From contig CAKQJZ010000022.1 of NCBI GenBank assembly GCA_934247875.1, positions 1 to 26,304 on the forward strand: 26,304 bases of DNA, in the 5' to 3' direction. The notes below the pieces were generated by a model. The model was not told the DNA's origin, searched no databases, and was given only the letters and a program-made list of their open reading frames with translations. Both the position numbers and the translations under genes were made by a program. Shown piece after piece: positions 15,474 through 23,759 of this stretch. Numbering within the stretch: the stretch's first letter is position 1; each line of letters starts with the position of its first letter. Origin of the DNA: an uncultured Spirochaetales bacterium. Lineage in GTDB: Bacteria > Spirochaetota > Spirochaetia > Sphaerochaetales > Sphaerochaetaceae.

Positions 15474-16529
15474 ATGAAAAAGATTTCCACACTGCTTTTC
15501 GTAGCTGTCGTAGCACTTTCAATGGTCTTTGCTGGAGGCGCTAAAGAAGCAGCTCCTGCTAAAGAAGAGAAAGTGACAGTTGCTGTCGTTATCCCAAGCC
15601 CACTTGGAGATAGATCTTTCTGTGACAGTGCCAATGAAGGTGTCAAGAGAGCCAATGCTGAGCTTAACGCTAAGGTAGACTTGATTGAGACTCAGGGTGT
15701 ACATGAACATGAGAATGCAATGAGAGGAGCAATCAACAAAGGCTATGATCTCATTCTTGGAGTAGGTCTTGATACTCAGATGATGCTTGACCTTGCCAAT
15801 GAGTATCCAGAGCAGGCTTTTGCTTCTCCAAGTGAACTTTATGCAGATGTTCTTCCAGATAACCTCGCTTCATTGCTTATCAATGTTAACAAGTCTAGCT
15901 TCTTAGCAGGTCTTATCGCTGGTTACATGACTAACACAGATAAAGTCGGTGTTGTTGCAGGTGGCGATGCTCCTGGAATCAACCAGTTCGTATATGGCTT
16001 TAAGCAGGGTGTACTTGAGACAAACCCAGATTGCAAGTTCTATGTTAACTACCTAGGTTTTGATTTCTCTAACCCAACACTAGGAAAAGAGAGCGCAATA
16101 GCACTATATGACGAAGGCTGTGACATCATTTACAGCGTATGCGGACTCTCAGGCGAAGGTGTTCTAGCTGCAGCTAGTGAGACAGGCAACTATGCTATCG
16201 GCGTTGATACAGTTCAGGATGAATTCTATCCAGGTTCAATCATCACATCTGTAATCAAGAGAGTAGATAACTCTACATACGATCTTATTGAGAGCTATGT
16301 TGATGGAACATTCAAGGGTGGCTTCAGAACTCTTGATATCGAAGATGGCGCAACAGGTATCTCATGGGACGTTGGCTACACAACATTCAAAGACAACGCA
16401 CCTGCAGATATGGCAGCTAAAGTAGACCCAGCTGCAAAGATTGTCGAAGAGTACAAGGCAAAGATCCTCTCAGGAGAGTACAAGGTATATGATGCACTCA
16501 CAGAAGAGCTCTGGCCTTCACTCAAATAG
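15474..16529 (+). CDS. BMP-family ABC transporter substrate-binding protein
   Basis: Extracytoplasmic receptor of the BmpA/Med/PnrA family, 351 residues, whose characterised members bind purine nucleosides. The signal peptide (1-20, MKKISTLLFVAVVALSMVFA) is followed by GGAKEAAPAKEEK. No lipobox cysteine is present, so it appears soluble in the periplasm or anchored by its signal rather than lipidated. The mature part shows the periplasmic-binding-protein fold: VAVVIPSPLGDRSFCDSANEGV, GYDLILGVGL, KVGVVAGGDAPGINQFVYGFKQGV, CDIIYSVCGLSGEG and IGVDTVQDEFYPG. It stands 20 bp after btpA with an AAGGAG site, and a hairpin follows it before the ATPase. The ligand is inferred from family only. Confidence 0.88.
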   Translation: MKKISTLLFVAVVALSMVFAGGAKEAAPAKEEKVTVAVVIPSPLGDRSFCDSANEGVKRANAELNAKVDLIETQGVHEHENAMRGAINKGYDLILGVGLDTQMMLDLANEYPEQAFASPSELYADVLPDNLASLLINVNKSSFLAGLIAGYMTNTDKVGVVAGGDAPGINQFVYGFKQGVLETNPDCKFYVNYLGFDFSNPTLGKESAIALYDEGCDIIYSVCGLSGEGVLAAASETGNYAIGVDTVQDEFYPGSIITSVIKRVDNSTYDLIESYVDGTFKGGFRTLDIEDGATGISWDVGYTTFKDNAPADMAAKVDPAAKIVEEYKAKILSGEYKVYDALTEELWPSLK

Positions 16530-16547
16530 TCAATAATTAACTTACTT

Positions 16548-16575
16548 TGGCCAAGCTCCTTTAGGAGCAAGGCCA
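16548..16575 (+). other. Intra-operon hairpin after the binding-protein gene
   Basis: TGGCC-AA-GCTCC-TTTA-GGAGC-AA-GGCCA forms a strong two-part stem (5+5 bp with a symmetric AA internal loop) 18 bp after the binding-protein stop. No T tract follows, so readthrough is expected. Such structures often protect the 3' end of the abundant binding-protein transcript and lower expression of the membrane components. Confidence 0.6.
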
Positions 16576-16590
16576 TTTCTAGGAGGATGA

Positions 16591-18111
16591 ATGAAAGAGG
16601 CAATAAGGTTCGACCATATTTCAAAATACTACGCTTCAACCTCTGTGCAGGCATCTGATGATATCTCATTCGCAGTCGAAGAAGGTGAGATACATGCTAT
16701 ATGCGGAGAGAATGGAGCTGGTAAAAGCACTCTTATGAACATTCTTTTCGGTCTAGAGAAAGCAGACTCTGGCTCTGTTTTCCTTAATGGAGAGAAAGTC
16801 TTGTTCAAGGGGCCTAGTGATGCTATTTCATGTGGAATAGGCATGGTGCATCAGCATTTCAAGCTTGTCTCTTCATTCACAGTAAAAGAGTCTATACTCC
16901 TAGGAATCGAGAAAAAGGCTGTGCTCAATGATAAAGAAGAAGGGGAGTTCGTCAAAGAGCTTTCTTCTCGATTCAATTTGCCAATAGATCCAGATGCTGT
17001 AATAGAGAGTTTGCCTATTGGGCTTTTGCAGCGTGTTGAGATATTGAAGATGCTCGCGCGCGATGTCGATATCCTGATATTAGACGAACCAACAGCAGTT
17101 CTGACACCTCAGGAAGTTGGTCCTTTTCTAGAGACAATGAAAGGGCTTGCCAAGATTGGAAAGACTATCCTTTTCATCTCTCATAAGCTTGGAGAAGTGC
17201 TTGAAGTTGCAGACACGATAACTGTAATGAGAAAGGGCAGAGTAGTCAGGACAGGCATCAAAGCATCTGAAACAGATATTCCATCTCTTGCAGATTTGAT
17301 GGTAGGGCGCAAAGTATTGCTTCAAGTTGAGAAGAGCCCTGCTAAGCCTGGCTCTCCTGTGCTTGAGATCAATGATCTTTCTGTATTCAGCCCAATGGGT
17401 CTTCAGCTGCTTTCAGATGTATCACTATCTGTAAGAAGCGGCGAGATCTATGGGATAGCTGGAGTTTCTGGAAATGGACAAGAAGCGCTAGTTGCTTCTA
17501 TAAGTGGCCATGTGCATTCGCTCAAAGGCTCAGTGAAGATCAATGGAACAGAGATTGGCCATATGTCAATAAGAGACAAGAGGCAGCAAGGCATTGCTTA
17601 TGTTCCTGAAGACAGAATCCATACAGGACTGAATATGAGAGCAAATCTCCTTGATAACTCACTTATGGGATTCCAGTCTTCTCCTGATCTCAATAAAGGC
17701 GTCTTTCTTGATTGGGACGCTATAGAGAAGCGCGCTGAAGGAATGATAGAGCAATACTCTATTGCAGGTTCTTCTCCTAGAGGTCTTGTATCTAAGCTCT
17801 CAGGTGGAAATATGCAAAAGGTTGTTCTTGCTAGAGAGCTTCAATATGAGCCAGCGCTGTTAGTTGTTGAGCAGCCAACTAGAGGTCTTGATGTTGGTTC
17901 TATAGAAGCTGTTCATAGAATGCTGATAAAAGAACGCGATAAAGGAGTAGCAATACTGCTTATCAGCGTAGAGCTTGAAGAGATTCTCTCTCTTTCAGAT
18001 AGAGTCGGTGTAATGTATTCAGGAAGAATACAAGGCGAACTTGAAGGGGAAGAGATCAATGAAAAGAATATAGGACTGCTTATGGTTGGAAGCAAAAGGA
18101 GGGCAGAATGA
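16591..18111 (+). CDS. ABC transporter ATP-binding protein, nucleoside (NupA/YufO) type
   Basis: A 506-residue double-ATPase subunit of a BMP-type importer. Domain 1: Walker A GENGAGKST (39-47), Q-loop MVHQHF, an unusual signature segment LPIGLLQRVEIL in place of LSGGQ, and Walker B ILILDEPTAVLTPQE. Domain 2: a degenerate Walker A GVSGNGQ without the Lys, signature LSGGNMQKVVLAREL and Walker B LLVVEQPTRGLD. This asymmetry is normal for the CUT2-like/BMP ATPases. AGGAGG precedes the ATG at 16591. Its TGA overlaps the first permease start (ATGA), so the three transporter genes are translated together. Confidence 0.92.
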   Translation: MKEAIRFDHISKYYASTSVQASDDISFAVEEGEIHAICGENGAGKSTLMNILFGLEKADSGSVFLNGEKVLFKGPSDAISCGIGMVHQHFKLVSSFTVKESILLGIEKKAVLNDKEEGEFVKELSSRFNLPIDPDAVIESLPIGLLQRVEILKMLARDVDILILDEPTAVLTPQEVGPFLETMKGLAKIGKTILFISHKLGEVLEVADTITVMRKGRVVRTGIKASETDIPSLADLMVGRKVLLQVEKSPAKPGSPVLEINDLSVFSPMGLQLLSDVSLSVRSGEIYGIAGVSGNGQEALVASISGHVHSLKGSVKINGTEIGHMSIRDKRQQGIAYVPEDRIHTGLNMRANLLDNSLMGFQSSPDLNKGVFLDWDAIEKRAEGMIEQYSIAGSSPRGLVSKLSGGNMQKVVLARELQYEPALLVVEQPTRGLDVGSIEAVHRMLIKERDKGVAILLISVELEEILSLSDRVGVMYSGRIQGELEGEEINEKNIGLLMVGSKRRAE

Positions 18112-19187
18112 AAAAAGTGAAAAGAATTGATCCGATGATTCTTTTAATGCCTGTAACAGCCTTGCTTCTTGGCGTCATTGTTGCAGTTCTATTGATTGCT
18201 ATAAGCGGAGTCTCTCCTTTGAAGTCTCTTGGTGTCTTGATTACAGGAGGTTTTGGTTTTTCTGGCAAAGTCTGGCCTATATTCATGACACTTGGTTCCT
18301 CAACTCCTCTAATGCTTACAGGTCTAGCAGCTATGCTATGTTTCAAAGTCGGCGTCTTCTGTATAGCGCAGGAAGGCCAATATGTCTTTGGAGCTATCAT
18401 GGCAGCCTGGCTTGGTGCATCGCTTAAACTCCCCTCCGCTATAGCAATCCCTTTTATAATGATTGCAAGTATGGCTATCGGTGGCTTATATGGCGTTATT
18501 CCTGCAGTTTTGAAGGTAAAACTCGGTGTAAATGAGATTATTTCCTCTATTATGCTCAATAACATTTCAACGCTTGTACTTGAGTATATGGTAGCTTTCC
18601 CTCTCAGAGCTGATGCTGGGCAGAAAGCACAGTCAGAGGTAATAGGAAAGAGCTATTGGCTACCGCAGTTCATTTATGGCTCAAGATGGGGCATCAGCTT
18701 TGTAATAGCTATCGCACTCATAGTCTTCTTCTATTTCTATATCTATAAGACTCGTTGGGGCTATGAGATGAGAATGGTAGGTGAGAATAGGCGCTTTGCA
18801 GACTATGGCGGAGTAAAGAGCGGCAATGTAATAATACGCACACTCGTAATAAGCGGCGCTATAGCAGGACTTGCTGGATGCATGGAAGTGCTTGGAAACT
18901 ATCACAGAATAATGACAGGATTCTCATCAGGTCTTGGCTTTGATGGCCTTTCAGTTGCAATGCTTGGCATGTCTAATCCTATTGGTGTTGTCATAGTTTC
19001 ATTCTTGCTTGCAGGAATCAGGCAAGGTGCACAGCTTGGTCTCCAGCTAAGCCTCCAGATTCCAAGAGAGCTTGGTGGAGTTCTTATTGCGATGGTCATC
19101 TTCTTCGTTGCAATAAGCAATGTTTATAGACCATTTGTAGAGAAATGTATTCATAGAATCCAGAATAGGAGGAAGAGCGATGAATAG
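18108..19187 (+). CDS. ABC transporter permease (NupB/YufP-like)
   Basis: Inner-membrane permease of the BPD_transp_2 type, 359 residues and about 8-10 hydrophobic segments. The first helix follows KKVKRIDP; the coupling-type sequence GENRRFADYGGVKSGNVIIR and GLAGCMEVLGNYHRIM, GLGFDGLSVAMLGMSNPIGVV are characteristic of BMP-linked permeases, as is KLGVNEIISSIMLNNIS. It overlaps the ATPase by 4 bp and the second permease by 8 bp. With the next gene it forms the heterodimeric channel of the importer. A basic C-terminal tail (HRIQNRRKSDE) lies on the cytoplasmic side. Confidence 0.92.
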   Translation: MKKVKRIDPMILLMPVTALLLGVIVAVLLIAISGVSPLKSLGVLITGGFGFSGKVWPIFMTLGSSTPLMLTGLAAMLCFKVGVFCIAQEGQYVFGAIMAAWLGASLKLPSAIAIPFIMIASMAIGGLYGVIPAVLKVKLGVNEIISSIMLNNISTLVLEYMVAFPLRADAGQKAQSEVIGKSYWLPQFIYGSRWGISFVIAIALIVFFYFYIYKTRWGYEMRMVGENRRFADYGGVKSGNVIIRTLVISGAIAGLAGCMEVLGNYHRIMTGFSSGLGFDGLSVAMLGMSNPIGVVIVSFLLAGIRQGAQLGLQLSLQIPRELGGVLIAMVIFFVAISNVYRPFVEKCIHRIQNRRKSDE

Positions 19188-20142
19188 TATATTTGACATA
19201 ATAACGCTGAACGTTCTCTCAAGTGCGATAAGACTTGCGACTCCTGTTATTCTTGCAGCTCTTGCTGCTGCAATTTGCAATAAAGCAGGCGTTCTGAACC
19301 TTGGTATAGATGGGTTTATCACGATATGCGCATTTGCAGGCATTGTCGGAGCATATATTTTCCGTAACTACACTCCTCTAGGGCAGGCTCATCCTATATT
19401 TGCAACGTATATGGGTGTTCTATGTGCTATGGTCATAGGTGCACTGCTTGGGTTATTGTTTGCATTTTTGAAAGATAGCTACAATGTAGATCTCACAGTT
19501 CTATCAATAGCAATGAACATGATTGCTGTAGAAATCACTGTATATCTGATGAGAACTATATTCCACCAGTCAGGAACTTGGTCAGACCCATCAATAGTAC
19601 AGCTTCCATCAATCAGGCTCCCTCTCATTGATAAGATACCAGGCATCGGAAAGCTGCTAAGCGGATACAACTCGATTGTATATTTTACTTGGATTTTGGC
19701 TCTTGTATTGGTATTTGTCATGCATAAGACAAAGTATGGCAGGTACATAACTGCAGTTGGAGAGAACCTTGAAGCTGCTAGAAGCGTTGGAATAAATGTA
19801 TCGAAGGTACGTTATTTCGCATTGATCTTCTCAGGTATTCTATCAGGGCTTGCAGGTTCGTTCCTTTCAATTGGTCATCTTACTCTCTTTACTCGTGATA
19901 TGGCATCTGGCCGTGGCTGGCTTGGTAACGCAGCTGCGCTATTTGGCTTCAATAACCCAGGCGGCTCGTTCTTTGCAGGGCTATTCTTCGGCTTTGCTGA
20001 TGCACTGGCACTAAGGCTTCAGAATGTTACGAAGATACCGCCATACATAATCCAGGTTATGCCATATGTGCTAACGCTTGTTATTCTTTCGGTTGTTTCT
20101 TATCAGTCGATACAGAAGAAGAGAAAGAGAGCAATTTATTGA
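19180..20142 (+). CDS. ABC transporter permease (NupC/YufQ-like)
   Basis: Second, shorter permease of the importer, 320 residues with about eight hydrophobic segments. Diagnostic stretches: the N-terminal AAICNKAGVLNLGIDGFITICAFAG, YNVDLTVLSIAMNMIAVEITVYLM, GENLEAARSVGINVSKVRYFALIFSGILSGLAGSFLS, and GRGWLGNAAALFGFNNPGGSFFAGLFFGFADALALRLQ. The start at 19180 overlaps the first permease by 8 bp, with AGGAGG just upstream (19168-19173). Its stop is 12 bp before the amidohydrolase. Partner of the 359-residue permease and of the double ATPase. Confidence 0.92.
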   Translation: MNSIFDIITLNVLSSAIRLATPVILAALAAAICNKAGVLNLGIDGFITICAFAGIVGAYIFRNYTPLGQAHPIFATYMGVLCAMVIGALLGLLFAFLKDSYNVDLTVLSIAMNMIAVEITVYLMRTIFHQSGTWSDPSIVQLPSIRLPLIDKIPGIGKLLSGYNSIVYFTWILALVLVFVMHKTKYGRYITAVGENLEAARSVGINVSKVRYFALIFSGILSGLAGSFLSIGHLTLFTRDMASGRGWLGNAAALFGFNNPGGSFFAGLFFGFADALALRLQNVTKIPPYIIQVMPYVLTLVILSVVSYQSIQKKRKRAIY

Positions 20143-20154
20143 TGGAGGCAAATG

Positions 20155-21468
20155 ATGAGAAAAGTAATCAAAGCATCTGTTGTCCTTACTATGAATAAGG
20201 ACGCAGAAATCTATAAGCCAGGTTATGTTGTTGTAGATGGAAATAGAATAGCTGAAGTTGGAAAAGGGGAACCTAAAGCAGGAAGAGACGATGAAGTTGT
20301 TGATTTTTCAGGAAAGCTCTTGATGCCTGGTCTGATCAACGCACATGCTCACACTCCAATGGTTCTCACTAGAGGAATGTGCGAAGGTGTTTCTCTTTTC
20401 ACTATGGATGGCTTCTTAAATACTCTCAGACGCTATGAGAGCTTTGCTGATTCTGATATGGCAGCTCTCACATCTCCATGCAATATTGCTGAGATGATCA
20501 GAACAGGAACAACATGCTTTGCAGATCAGTATTTCTATGCTGACCGCATCTTCAATGCTGTTGATGAAGCTGGAATCAGAGGCCTTATCTGCTATGGCAT
20601 AGTTGAATTAGGGGATGAAGAGACCCGTAAGAGAGAAACAGCTAGATGCGAAGCGTTCCTTGAGATGTGCCAGAAGCATCCGTTCATCAGAGGCTGGGTA
20701 GGGCCTCATGCTTTCTTTGTCGACAACTCTCTTGATTTGATTGAAATAGAGAAAAAGCTTGCAAGAAAGTATGACACAGGATTCCATATCCACTTTGCAA
20801 CAAGCAATGAAGAGAATGACTACTGTATGGCACACTACAATAAGAGTGCCATTACAATGATGAAAGAGCTTGGCATTCTTGATGTTCCTATCCTTGCAGC
20901 ACATGCAATTACTGTTTCTGAAGATGATATGGATATCATAAAAGGACATCCATTTACTCCTGTAATGGCACCATCATCATCGATGAAGAGCGGCTTCCCC
21001 GCAGCTCCTGTAAAAGCGTACAGAGACCATGGCATCAACGTTGCACTTGGCACCGATAACTTATGCGTTTCCAGCGCTGATATGTTTGAAGAGATGTCTA
21101 CTGGTGCGAAGCTTATAATCCATAGAGAGCATGATGTTAAAGCAATAACAGCTTTTGATATGGTCAAGATGGCAACTCTTGATGGAGCTAAGGCAATAAT
21201 GATGGAAGATCAGCTTGGCTCTCTTGAGAAAGGAAAGCTTGCTGATATGATCGCACTTGATCTATCGGCACCTGGCTGGGTTCCATTCTGCGGTCAGGAT
21301 TACTACACACAGATCGTATATTGGATCTCTGGCATGTCTGTTACAGATTCTATGGTAAATGGCCGTTTCTTGATGAGAGATAGAAAGCTGCTGACAATAG
21401 ACTATGAGAAAGTTGCAGCAGATAGTGAGAGAGCAACTGCAGAACTGCTGAGGAGAATGGGAGAGTAA
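20155..21468 (+). CDS. Amidohydrolase of the MtaD/SsnA (ATZ/TRZ-like) deaminase group
   Basis: A 437-residue metal-dependent hydrolase of the amidohydrolase superfamily. The metal site is complete: HxH at H64/H66 in PGLINAHAHTPMVLTRG, then His in FHIHFATSNEE, His in LAAHAITVSEDDM, and Asp in LGTDNLCVSSADM. The N-terminal small beta domain (VVVDGNRIAEVG) and C-terminal LGSLEKGKLADMIALDL are typical. Relatives deaminate 5'-methylthioadenosine, SAH, guanine, 8-oxoguanine or s-triazines, so deamination of an imported purine or nucleoside analogue is likely, with substrate unknown. ATGs at 20152 and 20155 are both possible; GGAGG at 20144-20148 is better spaced for 20155. Its TAA shares one base with the kinase ATG. 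Confidence 0.88.
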   Translation: MRKVIKASVVLTMNKDAEIYKPGYVVVDGNRIAEVGKGEPKAGRDDEVVDFSGKLLMPGLINAHAHTPMVLTRGMCEGVSLFTMDGFLNTLRRYESFADSDMAALTSPCNIAEMIRTGTTCFADQYFYADRIFNAVDEAGIRGLICYGIVELGDEETRKRETARCEAFLEMCQKHPFIRGWVGPHAFFVDNSLDLIEIEKKLARKYDTGFHIHFATSNEENDYCMAHYNKSAITMMKELGILDVPILAAHAITVSEDDMDIIKGHPFTPVMAPSSSMKSGFPAAPVKAYRDHGINVALGTDNLCVSSADMFEEMSTGAKLIIHREHDVKAITAFDMVKMATLDGAKAIMMEDQLGSLEKGKLADMIALDLSAPGWVPFCGQDYYTQIVYWISGMSVTDSMVNGRFLMRDRKLLTIDYEKVAADSERATAELLRRMGE

Positions 21469-22946
21469 TGTCTGATTTGGTCATGGGAATAGATATTGGC
21501 ACTACAGCTATAAAGGTTATCGTTCTAGAAGCACTAGATCTGGATAAAATGGAGATAGTTGCTGTAGAGAGCATCCCTCATGACCTTTTATCTCTTCATC
21601 CAGGCTGGGCTGAAGAAGATGCGCTTATCTGGAAAGAGAATCTATTTGCATTGCTTTCAAAGCTATCGAGAGAATATGATCTATCTGCTTTGAAAGCAAT
21701 TGGACTAACAGGCATGGTTCCAGCTTTGATCTCTCTAGATAAAGATGGAAACCCATTAAGAAATTCAATTCAGCAAAATGATATGAGAACTAAAGCAGAG
21801 CTTGATGAGCTTAAAGCTGAGTTCGAAGCAGATGACGATAGCTACTTTAAAACTACAGGTTCTCATATCAATAGCCAGCATATAGCACCGCGGCTCTTAT
21901 GGATAAAGAAAAACGAACCAGAAGTGTTTTCGAAGATAGCCTATATTCTAGGCTCTTATGACTATGGCGCATATCTATTGACAGGTAATATGCACATCGA
22001 GTCTAACTGGGCGTTAGAGAGTGGTCTTTTCTCACTTGATGGAAAGCTGATTAAAGAAGTTATCGAGTATGTAGGCCTTCCTGAGTCTGTTTTGCCTGAA
22101 GTAATAAATAGCTACGGCTTATGTGGCACTATAAGCGAGATGGCAGCTAAAGCTACAGGTCTCCCAGAGGGCGTCAGAGTATATGCAGGGACAGCAGATC
22201 ATGTAGCATCTGCATTCTGTACAGGTGCTCATCAAAATGGAGACCTTGTTCTTAAGCTTGGTGGGGCAGGCGATATACTGCTTTCTTTAGATCATCTTGT
22301 AATAGATGATAGACTCTTTATCGACTACTTTGTCTCTTCAGAGTGTCCATTCATAATCAATGGATGCACAGCAGCAAGTGGTTCTTTGATTAAATGGTTC
22401 AAGAATGAGTTTGGTGGAGACTTCAAAGAACTAGATGAAGAGGCAGAGCATATAAATGCAGGGTCAGATGGACTTGTAATGCTTCCATATGTACTTGGAG
22501 AGAAGACTCCAATCTTTGATCCAGATGCTAAAGGCGTATTATATGGGCTAATGCTTTCTCACACTAAAGCTCATATATATAGAGCTATGCTTGAAGCTGT
22601 TGCATATGCCTTCAGACACCATGTTGATGTCTTTAAAGAGCTTGGAATAGAGATAAACAATGTTCATATAACCAACGGAGGCTCTACAAGCCCTCTTTGG
22701 CGTCAGATTATGGCAGATGTGCTTGGCTTAAAAGTTGATTATATCAAATACAATCCAGGCTCATGCTTAGGCGCAGCTTTCATTGCAGGCATTGCGCAGG
22801 GCCTCTTTAGCGAAAGAGTTATAGAAAGCTTCACTTCCCAGCGTCTCCCATCATTCCCTAATGATAAAAACAAGGCTTCTTATGACAAAGGCTATGCTAT
22901 TTACAGGGAACTTTATCCAAGACTGAAGGATTTGTTTGGAGATTGA
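21468..22946 (+). CDS. FGGY-family carbohydrate kinase (xylulokinase-like)
   Basis: Sugar kinase of 492 residues in the FGGY family. Domain 1 begins MGIDIGTTAIK (phosphate 1 loop) and has HPGWAEEDALIWKE, the xylulokinase-type sugar-contact region; ENLF and TGMVPALISLDKDG also fit. The catalytic Asp appears in AGTADHVASAFCTGA, followed by LKLGGAGDILLS; the adenosine-binding signature NGGSTSPLWRQIMADVLGLKV is in domain 2. The substrate is not settled: no isomerase lies beside it, and pairing with a deaminase and a BMP importer suggests a sugar or sugar-like moiety from a nucleoside-type compound. TAATG overlap with the amidohydrolase shows coupling. It is the last gene before the terminator. 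Confidence 0.9.
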   Translation: MSDLVMGIDIGTTAIKVIVLEALDLDKMEIVAVESIPHDLLSLHPGWAEEDALIWKENLFALLSKLSREYDLSALKAIGLTGMVPALISLDKDGNPLRNSIQQNDMRTKAELDELKAEFEADDDSYFKTTGSHINSQHIAPRLLWIKKNEPEVFSKIAYILGSYDYGAYLLTGNMHIESNWALESGLFSLDGKLIKEVIEYVGLPESVLPEVINSYGLCGTISEMAAKATGLPEGVRVYAGTADHVASAFCTGAHQNGDLVLKLGGAGDILLSLDHLVIDDRLFIDYFVSSECPFIINGCTAASGSLIKWFKNEFGGDFKELDEEAEHINAGSDGLVMLPYVLGEKTPIFDPDAKGVLYGLMLSHTKAHIYRAMLEAVAYAFRHHVDVFKELGIEINNVHITNGGSTSPLWRQIMADVLGLKVDYIKYNPGSCLGAAFIAGIAQGLFSERVIESFTSQRLPSFPNDKNKASYDKGYAIYRELYPRLKDLFGD

Positions 22947-22971
22947 ATAAAAGAAAAAAGATAAGTATTAT

Positions 22972-23035
22972 ATGACCATAAAAACCAAAGTGGTCATGTT
23001 TAATAATGAGATGACGTTTAAAAGCGTCATTTTTT
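22972..23035 (+). terminator. Double hairpin ending the uptake/catabolic operon
   Basis: First, ATGACCA (22972-22978) and TGGTCAT (22991-22997) form a 7-bp stem with a 12-nt loop and no T tract. Second, ATGACG (23011-23016) with CGTCAT (23025-23030), extendable by TTT/AAG, is followed by six Ts and is a good Rho-independent terminator. The first could instead be an operator for the following genes. Confidence 0.7.
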
Positions 23036-23042
23036 AAAGAGG

Positions 23043-23062
23043 TATAAGTTAGTCATGACTAA
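23043..23062 (+). promoter_or_regulatory. -10 element and 14-bp palindromic operator before the methyltransferase operon
   Basis: TATAAG (23043-23048) resembles a -10 box; no clear -35 is visible. Directly after it is TTAGTCATGACTAA (23049-23062), a perfect 14-bp palindrome, the size and symmetry of a TetR/MarR-family operator. It overlaps the expected transcription start and ends 8 bp before the AGGAGG of the first gene. No such regulator is encoded in the window. Confidence 0.55.
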
Positions 23063-23081
23063 TCTAAAACAGGAGGCTGAT

Positions 23082-23759
23082 ATGGATCGTAAAGAAGCTA
23101 TTCAGAGTGCGTATCGACTGACAGGTGGAAACAGCTTTTATGATGGCATGATTACATGCTCTACGCTAAGTGGAAAAGCAGTGTGCAGACTTGTCTGGGC
23201 TATGAATAAAGCAGAATGTGATTGCTATTTAGAGAAAGCGCTTTCTGGCATTCCTGAGCTTTTTTCTGGAAAGCTATTAGAAGTCCCAGTTGGAACTGGT
23301 ATTCTGACGATGCCTCTTTATAAGACGCTACAAAACGCAGATATAACATGCCTTGATTATTCTGAAGACATGATGAGACAGGCAGAGGATAGGGCAAAGC
23401 GTTTACATTTGAAAAATATATCATTTCAGCAAGGAGATGTAGGTGCGCTTCCTTATGAAGACAACTCTTTCGATATCGTACTATCACTAAATGGGTTTCA
23501 TGCTTTTCCAGATAAAGAAGCTGCATACAGAGAAGTATTTCGCGTATTGAAACCAGGTGGAACCTTTTGCGGTTGTTTTTATATAAAGGGAGAGAATAAG
23601 CGAACAGATTGGTTTGTTCATCATGCATATGAAAAGTCTGGTTTTTTCACTCCTCCATATGAGACAGCATCCAGCTTGAAAAATCGTCTAGAGAGAATGT
23701 ATGAAGATGTGACGCTTGGTACTTTAAAAGGTATTGCTTGGTTTGTATGCAGAAAATGA
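23082..23759 (+). CDS. Class I SAM-dependent methyltransferase
   Basis: A 225-residue soluble methyltransferase of the UbiE/Methyltransf_11 type. Motif I is LLEVPVGTGILT (an EVPVGTG form of the usual ExGxGxG), followed by the acidic loop ITCLDYSEDMM, motif II-like QQGDVGALPYEDNSFDIVLSLNGFHAF, and FRVLKPGGTFCGCFY. The N-terminal part (RLTGGNSFYDGMITCSTLSGKAVCRLVW) is a helical cap carrying Cys residues. The start at 23082 is set by AGGAGG 5 nt upstream; the earlier in-frame ATG at 23055 lies inside the palindrome. Substrate unknown. First gene of a five-gene unit; its TGA overlaps the next ATG. Confidence 0.82.
   Translation: MDRKEAIQSAYRLTGGNSFYDGMITCSTLSGKAVCRLVWAMNKAECDCYLEKALSGIPELFSGKLLEVPVGTGILTMPLYKTLQNADITCLDYSEDMMRQAEDRAKRLHLKNISFQQGDVGALPYEDNSFDIVLSLNGFHAFPDKEAAYREVFRVLKPGGTFCGCFYIKGENKRTDWFVHHAYEKSGFFTPPYETASSLKNRLERMYEDVTLGTLKGIAWFVCRK

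Noticed and set aside
23055..23081. Upstream in-frame ATG for the first methyltransferase (nine extra residues)
   Set aside because: The ATG lies in the centre of the 14-bp palindrome and has no ribosome binding site, whereas AGGAGG is ideally placed for the ATG at 23082.
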